A DNA stretch of 64,000 bases from Burkholderia sp. USMB20 (GTDB lineage Bacteria > Pseudomonadota > Gammaproteobacteria > Burkholderiales > Burkholderiaceae). The stretch covers positions 372,001-436,000 of the forward strand of contig NZ_JTAN02000019.1 of assembly GCF_000949135.2 (NCBI RefSeq), read 5' to 3'. The translations under genes were made by a program, and so were the position numbers. Positions within the stretch are counted from its first letter, which is position 1; each line of letters begins with the position of its first letter. Shown here one piece after another: positions 45,676-54,241 of the stretch. Under the pieces are notes generated by a model. That model ran no database searches and was not told the origin of the DNA. It saw nothing but the letters and a program-made list of their open reading frames with translations.

Positions 45676-46512
45676 TCAGAAACATTCGACGCTGCCGTGT
45701 ACCCCGGTCAGCACGCCGACGCAATCGCGGCGTGCTCCCGGTGCCGCATGGGATGCGACACGCACGCGCACGGTCTTCACCGGCGCGGGTGCGGGCGCTT
45801 CGGGTACCGGTGCCTTGCCGAGCAGCGTGAGCTTGGTCGCGCCGTCGGTGGTCAGCGTCTTCTGGTCGACCTGATTGCGCAGCACGAGCGACAGCGTGCC
45901 GACACTGCGCGCGAGGTCGAGGCGCTCGGCCTGGTCGGGCGTGACTTCGAGCGTCACCGCGTTGACGACCTTCGGTGCGGTGTCGTCGCGGCTGACCTGC
46001 TGCGCGACGGCCAGCACGAGGATGTGCTCGAGCACGATCTTGGAGATGCTCTGCCCGTCGGTCTTGCCTTGCTGTTCCTGCGTGTTGACGATCACGTCGA
46101 CGTAGTTGCCCGGCAGCGCGAAGCCCGCGACGCCGACCACGTCGTTCACCCGCACGGTGATCGCGCGGCTGCCGTCGGCGATCACCGCGGACAGCCCGCC
46201 CTTCGTGCCGACCGGCGCGAGCTTCGACTCGATCACCGGCTCGCCGCGGGCGAGGCTCGTGCGCACGACGCGCCCTTCGAGTTCCTTCGTGTCGGTGAAC
46301 GCGCCGGTCGGCACGCTGCCCGACGGCCAGCTCACCATATGGATCTGGTTCGGCCCGAGCGGCTCGCCCAGGTTCAGGTCGGTGGTCGCCACCGCGACCG
46401 ACGTGATCGAGCTGCTGGAGGTATTCATCAACCAGCGGGACGCGAACACGACCGCGGCAAGCCCCGCGACCATCGCGACGATCAGCATCATGAGCGCTCG
46501 ACTGTTTTTCAT
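45676..46512 (-). CDS. rcpC: Tad pilus assembly protein RcpC/CpaB (SAF domain)
   Basis: A 278-residue CpaB-family protein. One N-terminal membrane helix (ALMMLIVAMVAGLAAVVFAS) precedes a SAF domain (ATTDLNLGEPLGPNQIHMVS, RTSLARGEPVIESKLA) and the RcpC domain (ITVRVNDVVGVAGFALPGNY, VDVIVNTQEQ, VNAVTLEVTPDQAERLDLAR). It is thought to stabilise the secretin and bind peptidoglycan. The start at 46512 gives the family N-terminus MKNSRALMMLIV. It lies 35 bases after the AAA+ ATPase gene and 113 before rcpA. Confidence 0.92.
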   Translation of the reverse strand: MKNSRALMMLIVAMVAGLAAVVFASRWLMNTSSSSITSVAVATTDLNLGEPLGPNQIHMVSWPSGSVPTGAFTDTKELEGRVVRTSLARGEPVIESKLAPVGTKGGLSAVIADGSRAITVRVNDVVGVAGFALPGNYVDVIVNTQEQQGKTDGQSISKIVLEHILVLAVAQQVSRDDTAPKVVNAVTLEVTPDQAERLDLARSVGTLSLVLRNQVDQKTLTTDGATKLTLLGKAPVPEAPAPAPVKTVRVRVASHAAPGARRDCVGVLTGVHGSVECF

Positions 46513-46547
46513 GGCAATGCTCCTCAACGAATCGTGAAAGAAACGGC

Positions 46548-47948
46548 TCAACCGGTTACGTGCGTGCGACCGCCGTGGTCGGCAGGCGGCAGATACACGC
46601 CGTCGCGCTCGGGCGCCGTGCCGAAATAGCTGGCCCATGCGTCGTGCAGCGCGTCGTGCGTCACTTCGAGCGGATCGCCGCGATACCGCGCGCCGGCGGC
46701 GACGAGGCGCAGCAGATCCATCGGGAAGCATGCGAGATAGGCCTTGCCGGTCGGCAGGTGCAGCCGGTGCAGCAGATAGTCGAATGCGTCCTGCGTCGAT
46801 ACCAGGCCGAGCGACGCACATGCGGCGTCGAACACCGCGCGGTAGTGGTCGATCGACAACGCGCCGACGTGAAGCTTGGAGCCGAGCCGGCGCAGGAACG
46901 CGTCGTCGGCGAACTGCTCCGGCGCCAGGTTGCTCGAGAACACCGGCCAGACGTCGAACGGCAGCACGAAGCGGTTGCCGGACTCGAGCGTCAGGAAATC
47001 GACGCCGCGATCGAGCGGGCGCAGCCAGCGGTTGAGCAGGTCGCGCGGCTCGACACGCTGGCGGCCGAGATCGTCGACGATGTACATGCCCATGTTCGCC
47101 TTCATGTGCGGCGGCGCCTGGTAGAAGCCCGCCGCGTCATCGCGGCGCAGGTCGAGCTCGTCGAGCGTCAGCTCGCCGCCGGACATCACGACCGGCCGCT
47201 CGCACAGGCGCCAGCGGCGATCGACCGATTGGCCGTCCGCTTGCGCTGCCGCATCGACATGCACGAGTGGGTCGTAGATCTGGATCACTTCGCCGGCGGC
47301 GCAAATGGCGTACGGCACCGGCACGTGGCCGCCCATCAGCGCGCCGAGCCGCTCCGCGAGGAACGTCTTGCCGCTGCCGGCCGGGCCGTAGATCAGAAGC
47401 GGACGGCCGGAGTTCAGCGCGGCGGCCGCCGAATCGAGGATCGCCGTATCCATGACGACGCCGTCGAAGATGGCCCACACGTCGTTCTGGGCCACGCGCA
47501 GCTTGCGCACCGAATGGGAGGACACGCAGTCGAGATACGCGTCGAGCGTCACCGGCGCAGGGCCGCTGTAGCTGCTGCGCGCGCGCTCTTCGAGCGCGGC
47601 CAGGCGGCCTGCCTCGGTCAGGCGGAACGTCACGTCGAGGTCCGTCTTGCCGCGATGGGTCAGTTCGACCAGATGCTCGCGCACCAGGAACGCGAAGATG
47701 TCGTCGAGCACGGCGAGCGGGAGACAGTGACGCTCGATCAGGTCGCCGTAGGACGGGCGGCCGAGCACCAGCGTCGACTTCAGCACGAGCCCTGCGATGA
47801 ACGCCTGGCTCAGTCCGGTTTCCTCGAGCGAGCGCGGCGCCGCCGGCAGTTGCGCGCCCGGCTTCGCGTGCGCCTCCCGCATGGGCGACGGAAGCGGCAG
47901 GTGTGCAACCTGCGCGTCGCGTCTCGGTTCGGTGGGATTCGTGTTCAT
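46548..47948 (-). CDS. AAA+ ATPase encoded within the Tad locus
   Basis: A 466-residue soluble ATPase with a MoxR/dynein-like AAA+ core. Walker A is GPAGSGKT (K194) and a Walker B-like MYIVDDLGRQ follows near residue 300. PVFSSNLAPEQFADDAFLRR contains sensor-1 and arginine-finger-type residues. Residues about 40-130 resemble a winged-helix module (LKSTLVLGRPSYGDLIERHC, LAVLDDIFAFLVREHLVELT). It lies between the prepilin peptidase and rcpC genes with short gaps, so it is part of the operon. No such protein belongs to the core Tad set of Aggregatibacter or Caulobacter. A remodelling or regulatory role is guesswork. Confidence 0.85.
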   Translation of the reverse strand: MNTNPTEPRRDAQVAHLPLPSPMREAHAKPGAQLPAAPRSLEETGLSQAFIAGLVLKSTLVLGRPSYGDLIERHCLPLAVLDDIFAFLVREHLVELTHRGKTDLDVTFRLTEAGRLAALEERARSSYSGPAPVTLDAYLDCVSSHSVRKLRVAQNDVWAIFDGVVMDTAILDSAAAALNSGRPLLIYGPAGSGKTFLAERLGALMGGHVPVPYAICAAGEVIQIYDPLVHVDAAAQADGQSVDRRWRLCERPVVMSGGELTLDELDLRRDDAAGFYQAPPHMKANMGMYIVDDLGRQRVEPRDLLNRWLRPLDRGVDFLTLESGNRFVLPFDVWPVFSSNLAPEQFADDAFLRRLGSKLHVGALSIDHYRAVFDAACASLGLVSTQDAFDYLLHRLHLPTGKAYLACFPMDLLRLVAAGARYRGDPLEVTHDALHDAWASYFGTAPERDGVYLPPADHGGRTHVTG

Positions 47949-47980
47949 GTTCGGTCCATCCTCGTTGCAGGTTCGGCGCG

Positions 47981-48520
47981 CTACGCGCACGATACGAACA
48001 GCATGCCCAGCGTGCCGGCGGCAATCGCCACGCCATACGGCAACGCACCGACCGACGCGAACTCCACGGGGCCGTCGGTTGCCCCTGCACGCGCCCCGGA
48101 CGCGCGACGCGCGATCAGCGCCACGACGTTCGCCCACATCTGGCGCACGCGTCCGCGCAGCAGCGCGAAACCGATCGCGCCGATCCCGCCGGCCAGAAAG
48201 GCGGCCAGCACGATGTAGAACGTCATCTGGGCGCCGACCCACGCGCCGATCGCGAGCATCAGCTTCACGTCGCCTGCGGCCATCCCGCGCAACAGATAGA
48301 ACGGCAGCAGCAGGCCGAAGCCGGTCGCGGCGCCGGCAAGCCATGCGAGCGCACCCGCCTGGATGCCGTGCAGCGCGCACTGGGCAACCAGCGCACCGGC
48401 CAGCCCGAGCGCGACGAGCCGGTTCGGGATGCGTCGGCTCGTGATGTCCGTGCTGGCCGCGACGACGACGAGCAGCGTCACGCACAACGGGACCGGGTAA
48501 GGCAGCGCGGCAGGCAACAT
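47981..48520 (-). CDS. tadV: Flp prepilin peptidase TadV/CpaA
   Basis: A 179-residue A24 family aspartic peptidase with about six membrane helices and no N-methylation domain, as usual for the TadV/CpaA type. The two catalytic Asp lie in VAASTDITSRRIPNRLVALG (about residue 24) and RGMAAGDVKLMLAIGAWVGA (GD motif, about 80). It removes the short leader of Flp, TadE and TadF-type pseudopilins after the conserved Gly. It lies 31 bases after the second flp gene. Confidence 0.93.
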   Translation of the reverse strand: MLPAALPYPVPLCVTLLVVVAASTDITSRRIPNRLVALGLAGALVAQCALHGIQAGALAWLAGAATGFGLLLPFYLLRGMAAGDVKLMLAIGAWVGAQMTFYIVLAAFLAGGIGAIGFALLRGRVRQMWANVVALIARRASGARAGATDGPVEFASVGALPYGVAIAAGTLGMLFVSCA

Positions 48521-48551
48521 GGCGAACCTCGACGGGATGTAATGATCAGGA

Positions 48552-48758
48552 TCACTGACCCAGTGCGGTATTGACCGCCGCGGTCACGATCGACGCGATC
48601 GCGTTGTACATGTCTTCAAGCGAACCCTTCAGTACGACCACGCTTCCCAGCACGATGGTGGCGAATACTGCCGCGATCAGCGCATATTCGATCGACGTCA
48701 CCCCCTGCTCGTCGGCGATCCATCGCGATACCGCTACCGCACATCCCCTGGTCCGCAT
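48552..48758 (-). CDS. flp2: Flp family type IVb pilin (second copy)
   Basis: A 68-residue prepilin. After a basic leader (MRTRGCAVAVSRWIADEQG) the prepilin-peptidase site falls between Gly and VTSIEYALIAAVFATIVLGS, giving the +5 Glu and the adjacent Tyr typical of Flp. The leader is longer than in the other copy and contains an unusual Cys. It may be a minor pilin or an alternative subunit. It lies 168 bases after the first flp and 31 before tadV. Confidence 0.9.
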   Translation of the reverse strand: MRTRGCAVAVSRWIADEQGVTSIEYALIAAVFATIVLGSVVVLKGSLEDMYNAIASIVTAAVNTALGQ

Positions 48759-48926
48759 GACGACCTCCGATTCGGTTGATCAAGAGAGCGGGGGAGACTC
48801 GAGCAGTGCACCGGCCGAGTCATCCGCCGTTCGGTTCATTCGACATCCGTTGGTTGGGTGTCCGGCCCTGATCGAGCGACGGGATGACGACGAACGGGCC
48901 GGACTCACCGTTCGCCGCCCCGCCAT

Positions 48927-49109
48927 TCAGATGGCCGCGTTGAGGTCGTCTGCGATCGTGTTGAACACGGTCTTGAGATCGTTTCCGACCAGCGTCAATG
49001 CTGCAACGAGGCCGACTGCGATCAGCGCGGCGATCAGGCCGTATTCGATGGCCGTCACACCTTGCTCGTCTTGGACGAAACCGCGGACTTTCTGGATGAA
49101 CGTGGACAT
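48927..49109 (-). CDS. flp1: Flp family type IVb pilin, probable major subunit
   Basis: A 60-residue prepilin with leader MSTFIQKVRGFVQDEQG, cleaved before VTAIEYGLIAALIAVGLVAA; the +5 Glu and the Tyr are present. A strong ribosome site (AAAGGAG) precedes the ATG, and the gene is the first of the locus, both usual for the abundant structural pilin. The mature protein would be only about 43 residues, mostly the assembly helix, ending in NDLKTVFNTIADDLNAAI. Confidence 0.93.
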   Translation of the reverse strand: MSTFIQKVRGFVQDEQGVTAIEYGLIAALIAVGLVAALTLVGNDLKTVFNTIADDLNAAI

Positions 49110-50159
49110 GGCTAATCTCCTTTCGCACTACTATTGAAATCCCGTTGTCGGGTATCGACGCGGGGAGCTGGCACTACCGGCACAACGGCACAACAAATGG
49201 ATTCGGATGCGGCGCTCAGCGACGGACACGGCAGGGTACGAGCCTGGCCGGGCGAACGATTGTCGGTGGGCTGATGCGTGCGATATCCATGCGCGCTGCG
49301 ATCTGGCGAATGGCGCGATCGAGCAGAGCGAGAACGGCGCAACGACCGCCCCGTGCATGGATACGGATTGAACGGATGACGCAAGCGCGTCGATGCTGCT
49401 GCGGATATGCTTCGCGGCATGCGAGCCGCGACGTGCTCTGGTCTTTCATTTTTATTCCCCAAATGCTGTCATGTGATTCTTGTTGCGCGGACGATGCCGT
49501 CGCCTATTCGCTCGGTCGACGTTTCCGGCGGTTTTCACGGCCTGGGCGGCGTATTCCCCGACGCGCCCTCGATCCGTTGCTTTCCGCAGGTGATTGAGTC
49601 CGGTCTTGTCAGCCTGTTGCTTCAACCGGTCGTTCATCACGTCGTCGACTTTCGTGCGGACCTTGACGCAAAGAGCAGGCCAGCCAGAAGGAAATCCAGA
49701 CGCAGCAAGGGTTCCGGCGATCCCCCCGTCAGTCGTGTTTCGGCGCGCTGCACAAAATGTTTCAGATTTGATATACGCACGCAGGCCGGCCCGGGATGCC
49801 GGCGGGGCGCCGCCGTGCTGTGCAAGGGCACCCAAAAATTTTCTCGGGATTTTCCCGAATCCATGCAGCCCGTCGCCCGACACGAATTCCGCACACCGCC
49901 GGACCGGCGAAAAACCCGGAATGTTTCAAGCGAGAAACATCATTTGCGCCGCTACGGTTTTCTCAGACGTGAAAACCCCGTTTTCCGCGCTGTCGCTGCC
50001 GAATCGATATCTCACGATTCAGCCCGCGGTTTGCGTCACGCGATTTTTTCTCCAACAATGCATTCACCGGACAGCGCCATCGAACGCGATTCGATCCGGA
50101 TACACAGCAACACAAAAAGGCTGCGGCAGAGAAGCAGCCTTCACCGCAAACGGGGCATC
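49110..50159. other. 1-kb AT-richer intergenic region upstream of the Tad locus
   Basis: The region separates divergent flp1 (-) and the first GT87 gene (+). I see no convincing gene. The composition is clearly less GC-rich than the flanks, especially 49750-50160. It holds the inverted repeats TCGGGA-TTT-TCCCGA (49844-49858) and ATGTTTC-N6-GAAACAT (49921-49940), and the hairpin at 50114-50140. The promoter driving the Tad operon must lie in its left part. No sigma-54 (GG-N10-GC) box was found by eye. Confidence 0.5.
50114..50140 (-). terminator. Terminator-like hairpin on the minus strand, just upstream of the GT87 gene
   Basis: On the minus strand AGGCTGC, 9-base loop, GCAGCCT is followed directly by TTTT, the form of an intrinsic terminator. 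It ends 19 bases before the GT87 start codon, and no minus-strand gene lies to its right, so it would stop antisense transcription or is a relic. Confidence 0.4.
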
Positions 50160-51395
50160 ATGTACACAGCCAATCGTGGAGTGCGCTATCGCGCCAAACG
50201 CTGTGCTCAATGGCTGACAGCCGACCGGATCATTCCGTACAGCTGCATCATGCTGATGCTGTGTGTTGGATTCCTGATCACCTGGGGCTTCGTGACGGAT
50301 GCCTTCACGTCACAGACCACCGCACGGCCGGGTGTCGACTTCTCCGTCTTCTGGACCGCGTCGCAGCTCGTGCTGCAAGGCAATGCCGCCGCGATCTACG
50401 ATCCGGTCCTCTTCTCCCATGCCGAGGTAGCGCAATTCGGTGCCTACATAGGCCACCAGTCGCTGCCCTGGCTTTATCCGCCGACGATGCTGCTGTTCAT
50501 CGCGCCGGTCGCCCTCGTGCCTTTCCTGCCCGCGTATTTCCTCTTTTTTGCGGGCAGTCTTTTATGCTATGCGTACGCAGTCCTGCGACTGTCGGGTCTG
50601 CGTGCGCACCTGCCCGCTCCGCGCGCCGCCGCGCTCGTCGTGCTCGCCTACTCCGGCGTGTTCGCGTCCGTCCTGTACGGGCAGAACAGCATCCTGACCG
50701 CCGGCATCGCCGCATTCGCGCTGCATTTCCTCGGCCGACGCCCGATCGTCGCCGGCGTGCTGATCGGGCTGCTCGCCATCAAGCCGCAACTGGCGGTGGT
50801 GTTTCCGTTCGTGCTGGTCGCGACCCGCTCGTGGCGCACATTCGCGTCGGCAGCGATCACCACGGTGCTGTTCACCGTGGCCGGCATTGCGCTGACCGGC
50901 ACCAGCTCCCTGCACGGCCTGGCTCAGGCGATGTCGATCGTGCGCGGCATGCATTTCACCCTTCCTGCCTACTGGTTCGTTTCGCCCACGACGTTCGCGG
51001 CGCTGCGGCTTGCGGGCGCATCGATTCCGGTCTCGCTCGCCGCCCAGGCCGCCGTCGGGCTGCTCGCAATCGCCGCCGCCGTCCAGGTGTGGCGTCGCAC
51101 GGCCGACATTCGGCTGCGCGGCGCGGCGCTGGTGATCGCCACGCTGTTGACGACCCCCTATCTGTGGCATTACGAACTCGCGTGGCTCGGCATCGCGTTC
51201 TTCTGCGTGATCGCCCACGGGCTCGACGAAGGCTGGCTGCCGGGCGACCAGATCGTGATCGTGCTCGCGTGGCTGCTGCCGATATTCGAAGTATTCAACC
51301 GGATCACGAAGCTGCCGCAGATCGGCCCGGTCGTGCTGCTCGCCGTCCTGTTCGTCGTCGTGCGTCGCTCGACCCTTGCGTCGGGGAATGCGTGA
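50160..51395 (+). CDS. GT87-type (DUF2029) polytopic glycosyltransferase, copy 1
   Basis: A 411-residue membrane protein of the glycosyltransferase 87 / DUF2029 family, GT-C fold. About ten helices are visible, starting with IIPYSCIMLMLCVGFLITWG. The periplasmic first loop carries acidic residues (ARPGVDFSVFWTASQLVLQG) and the family motif SLPWLYPPTMLLFIAP (about 101-116). YGQNSILTAGIAAFALHFLG and LAIKPQLAVVFPFVLVATRS are further conserved parts. GT87 enzymes use polyprenyl-phosphate sugars as donors. It overlaps the next gene by one base (TGATG) and begins a four-gene operon with GtrB- and GtrA-like proteins. Confidence 0.82.
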   Translation: MYTANRGVRYRAKRCAQWLTADRIIPYSCIMLMLCVGFLITWGFVTDAFTSQTTARPGVDFSVFWTASQLVLQGNAAAIYDPVLFSHAEVAQFGAYIGHQSLPWLYPPTMLLFIAPVALVPFLPAYFLFFAGSLLCYAYAVLRLSGLRAHLPAPRAAALVVLAYSGVFASVLYGQNSILTAGIAAFALHFLGRRPIVAGVLIGLLAIKPQLAVVFPFVLVATRSWRTFASAAITTVLFTVAGIALTGTSSLHGLAQAMSIVRGMHFTLPAYWFVSPTTFAALRLAGASIPVSLAAQAAVGLLAIAAAVQVWRRTADIRLRGAALVIATLLTTPYLWHYELAWLGIAFFCVIAHGLDEGWLPGDQIVIVLAWLLPIFEVFNRITKLPQIGPVVLLAVLFVVVRRSTLASGNA

Positions 51396-52774
51396 TGAGA
51401 TCGCCGCGCTCCCTTCTGCACGTCGATTCGGTGCTCGACGCACATCCGGAACTGCCGATCGCCGGCCCGCGCCGGTTCCCGCACTGGCTCAATCGTGATC
51501 GGGTCCGCCTCTATGCGGCAGCGGTACTGCTGACCGAGTTGCTGTTCCTCTGCGTCTACCTCGCACGCGTGCATTGGTCGCATACGGCCGCTCCCGATCC
51601 GCTGGCGATGGATTTCTCGCCGATCTGGAGCGCTGCACGGCTCGCCGCGCACGGCCACGCGATCGACGCGTGGCATTTCCCGTCGCTCTTCGCGATCGAG
51701 AAACTCGCGATTCCGACGATGAATGCCGCGGACGGTTCGCTGCCGTGGCTCTACCCGCCCACGATGCTGCTGTTCGTGCTGCCGCTCGGCTGGCTGCCGT
51801 ACATGTTCGCGCTCGTCCTGTGGATCGGCGTCACCTACGCGCTGTTCGCGGTGACGATCCGCGCGACCGTGCAGCGCGACGCGGCGCTGCTCTGCGCGCT
51901 CGCGTTCCCCGGCGCGTTTCTCGCGGTGATCGTCGGACAGACGAGCCTCCTGACCGCGACGCTCGCCGGCTGCGGGCTGCTGATGCTGAATCGTCGTCCG
52001 GTCATCGCCGGCATCTGCTTCGGATTGCTGACGATGAAGCCGCAAATGGCGATCCTGTTCCCGCTCGCGCTACTGTGCGCCGCTCAATGGCGCGCGCTGG
52101 CCGCGTGGGCGGCAACGATCGCCGGCGGCTGCGCGCTGTCGACGCTCGCGTTCGGCCTCGGCGCGTGGTTCGCATTCGCACACGGAATTCACGACGCAGC
52201 GCAGCTCGTCGGCGCCGGCCACGCACGGCTCGCGCGCATGCCGACCGTCTTCGCGCTCGCCACCCTCGCCGGCTGGCCCGCCTACGTCGCGCGCGGCCTG
52301 CAGCTGCTGTCGGCCGCGACCGCCGCGATCGCCGTCGTGTACGCATGGCGCGGCGCGTGTTCGTACGCGCTGCGTGCCGCGACGCTCGCCTGCGCGTGCC
52401 TGATCGTCAGCCCCTATCTGTACGACTACGACCTGACCTGGTACGGGCTCGTGATCGCATGGTACGCACGCTATGCGTGGACGCACGGCTGGCGGCGCTT
52501 CGATCGCGAATGGCTGCTGCTGATGTGGGTGATGCCGCTCGCCGGCCTCGTGCTGGTGCCGCATCTGTCGTTCCAGTTCATGCCGCTGGTCACGCTGGCC
52601 TCGCTGGCACTGCTCGTCAGCCGGATTGCACAAGAAAGGCACGACGTGCCGTCGATGCCCGACGCACGCGACAACTCGACCGAGACCGGCTTCCCGCATC
52701 CGGTCCGCTCACACCACCGCCCGGCGCACGGACTGCGCCGCAGCGGCCGCCCGACCTTCGGCGTCGGCCGCTGA
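51395..52774 (+). CDS. GT87-type (DUF2029) polytopic glycosyltransferase, copy 2
   Basis: A 459-residue paralogue of the preceding protein. It shares the block SLPWLYPPTMLLFVLPLGWL and the acidic first loop (PLAMDFSPIWSAARLAAHGH), plus VGQTSLLTATLAGCGLLMLN and LTMKPQMAILFPLALL. The N-terminal 40 residues and the C-terminal tail of about 55 residues (RIAQERHDVPSMPDARDNST onward) are cytoplasmic additions missing from copy 1. Its ATG overlaps the copy 1 stop by one base, so the two are coupled. The pair probably arose by tandem duplication and may add two successive sugars or different linkages. Confidence 0.8.
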   Translation: MRSPRSLLHVDSVLDAHPELPIAGPRRFPHWLNRDRVRLYAAAVLLTELLFLCVYLARVHWSHTAAPDPLAMDFSPIWSAARLAAHGHAIDAWHFPSLFAIEKLAIPTMNAADGSLPWLYPPTMLLFVLPLGWLPYMFALVLWIGVTYALFAVTIRATVQRDAALLCALAFPGAFLAVIVGQTSLLTATLAGCGLLMLNRRPVIAGICFGLLTMKPQMAILFPLALLCAAQWRALAAWAATIAGGCALSTLAFGLGAWFAFAHGIHDAAQLVGAGHARLARMPTVFALATLAGWPAYVARGLQLLSAATAAIAVVYAWRGACSYALRAATLACACLIVSPYLYDYDLTWYGLVIAWYARYAWTHGWRRFDREWLLLMWVMPLAGLVLVPHLSFQFMPLVTLASLALLVSRIAQERHDVPSMPDARDNSTETGFPHPVRSHHRPAHGLRRSGRPTFGVGR

Positions 52775-52797
52775 CACGTCATCACAGGGGACCCATC

Positions 52798-53841
52798 ATG
52801 CGCGAACCGCTCTACACACCGCTCGTCTCGCTGGTCGTACCGTTCTACAACGAAGGCGAAGCCGTCGAACGCTTCTTCGACGTCGTGATCCCGCTGATGG
52901 CCAGCCTCGACGCGATCCGCTTCGAGATCGTCTGCGTGAACGACGGCAGCCGCGACGACACGCTCGACCGCCTGATCCGCGCGAGCCTGAACGACCGCCG
53001 TGTGCGCGTGATCGATCTCACGCGCAACTTCGGCAAGGAAGCGGCGCTGACCGCCGGTCTCGACGAAGCGGCCGGCGACGCGGTGATCCCGCTCGACGCC
53101 GACCTGCAGGATCCGCCGAGCCTGATTCCGGTGATGCTCGAGCACTGGCGCGACGGCGCGGAAGTCGTCGCCGCGAAGCGCAGCAACCGCGCGTGCGATT
53201 CGTTCGCGAAGCGCACCGCCGCCGCGATCTACTACCGCGTGCACAACGTGCTGTCGGACGTGAAGCTGCCGGAGAACGTCGGCGACTTCCGGCTGATGGA
53301 CCGCAAGGTCGTGAACGCGCTGCGCAGCCTGCCCGAGCGCCATCGCTTCATGAAGGGGCTGTTCGCATGGGTCGGCTACCGGACCGTGATCGTCGAGTAC
53401 CAGCGCGACGCGCGCAGCGCCGGGCATTCGAAGTTCTCCGGATGGAAGCTGTGGAATTTCGCGATCGAAGGGATCACGAGCTTCAGCACCGTGCCGCTGC
53501 GCAGCTGGACCTACATCGGCCTCGGCATCGCCGCGCTCGCGTTCCTCTACGGCGCGTTCATCGTGGGACGCACGCTGCTGTTCGGCAATCCGGTGCACGG
53601 CTACGCGTCGCTGCTGTCGGTCGTGCTGTTCATCGGCGGCATCGAGCTCATCGGCATCGGCGTGGTCGGCGAATATATCGGACGCATCTACGACGAATCG
53701 AAGCAACGTCCCGTCTATCTGATCCGCCGCCGCTACCAGACGCAAGGCAAGGTGGTCGAGCTGCCGGTCGCGCGCGATACGCGCCGCGCGGCCGCACGCC
53801 GCCGCGTCCAGCCGGCCCGCATGCGGGTCGGCGCCCGCTGA
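52798..53841 (+). CDS. GtrB-like polyprenyl-phosphate glycosyltransferase (GT2)
   Basis: A 347-residue membrane-anchored GT2 enzyme. The catalytic domain contains LVVPFYNEGEAVERFFDVVI (12-31), VNDGSRDDTLDRLI and the DxD-type D100-A-D102 in IPLDADLQDPP. RSAGHSKFSGWKLWNFAIEG is the GtrB/DPM membrane-interface helix, and two C-terminal helices follow (YIGLGIAALAFLYGAFIVGR, LLSVVLFIGGIELIGIGVVG) with YIGRIYDESKQRPVYLI. It would load a sugar from a nucleotide donor onto undecaprenyl phosphate. The GtrA gene lies four bases downstream; the two GT87 genes upstream are the likely users of the lipid-linked sugar. Confidence 0.9.
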   Translation: MREPLYTPLVSLVVPFYNEGEAVERFFDVVIPLMASLDAIRFEIVCVNDGSRDDTLDRLIRASLNDRRVRVIDLTRNFGKEAALTAGLDEAAGDAVIPLDADLQDPPSLIPVMLEHWRDGAEVVAAKRSNRACDSFAKRTAAAIYYRVHNVLSDVKLPENVGDFRLMDRKVVNALRSLPERHRFMKGLFAWVGYRTVIVEYQRDARSAGHSKFSGWKLWNFAIEGITSFSTVPLRSWTYIGLGIAALAFLYGAFIVGRTLLFGNPVHGYASLLSVVLFIGGIELIGIGVVGEYIGRIYDESKQRPVYLIRRRYQTQGKVVELPVARDTRRAAARRRVQPARMRVGAR

Positions 53842-53845
53842 ATCG

Positions 53846-54241
53846 GTGCAGCCGGCGATGTTCGCACTGCTCTACGCCGAGCGCGTGCGGCTGGTGCGCT
53901 TCGGCCTGTCCGGGCTCTGCTCGACCGCGCTGCACGTGCTGATCGCGTCCGCACTGTACGCGCTGTTCGATGCGACGCAAGTGATCGCGAACGCCGTCGC
54001 GTTCGTCGGCGCGACGGCGTTCTCGTATCTCGCGAATACGCTGTGGAGCTTCTCGTCGACGGTGCACTCGCGCAACCTGGTGCGCTATCTGACCGTGGCG
54101 CTGGCCGGCTTCGCCGAAACGATGGCGCTCGCGCGCGCCGCCGAACTGCTCGACGTACCGCGCGGCTGGGCCATCGTCGCGATCGCGCTGCTGATCCCGC
54201 CGACGATGTTCGTACTGCACCGGGTGTGGACGTATCGGTGA
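53846..54241 (+). CDS. GtrA family membrane protein (putative lipid-linked sugar flippase)
   Basis: A 131-residue protein with four hydrophobic helices. RLVRFGLSGLCSTALHVLIA (about 14-33) is the GtrA signature, followed by ANAVAFVGATAFSYLANTLW and SFSS, a third helix at LVRYLTVALAGFAETMALAR and a fourth at GWAIVAIALLIPPTMFVLHR, ending in VWTYR. GtrA proteins are thought to flip undecaprenyl-phosphate-linked sugars to the periplasm. A GTG at 53846 is taken as the start; an ATG four codons later would also work. It closes the four-gene glycosylation operon. Confidence 0.88.
   Translation: MQPAMFALLYAERVRLVRFGLSGLCSTALHVLIASALYALFDATQVIANAVAFVGATAFSYLANTLWSFSSTVHSRNLVRYLTVALAGFAETMALARAAELLDVPRGWAIVAIALLIPPTMFVLHRVWTYR

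Noticed and set aside
49452-49637. 61-codon minus-strand frame starting MNDRLKQQADKTGLNHLRKA upstream of flp
   Set aside because: The peptide looks half-plausible, but there is no ribosome site and third-codon GC is weak. I could not support it as a gene.
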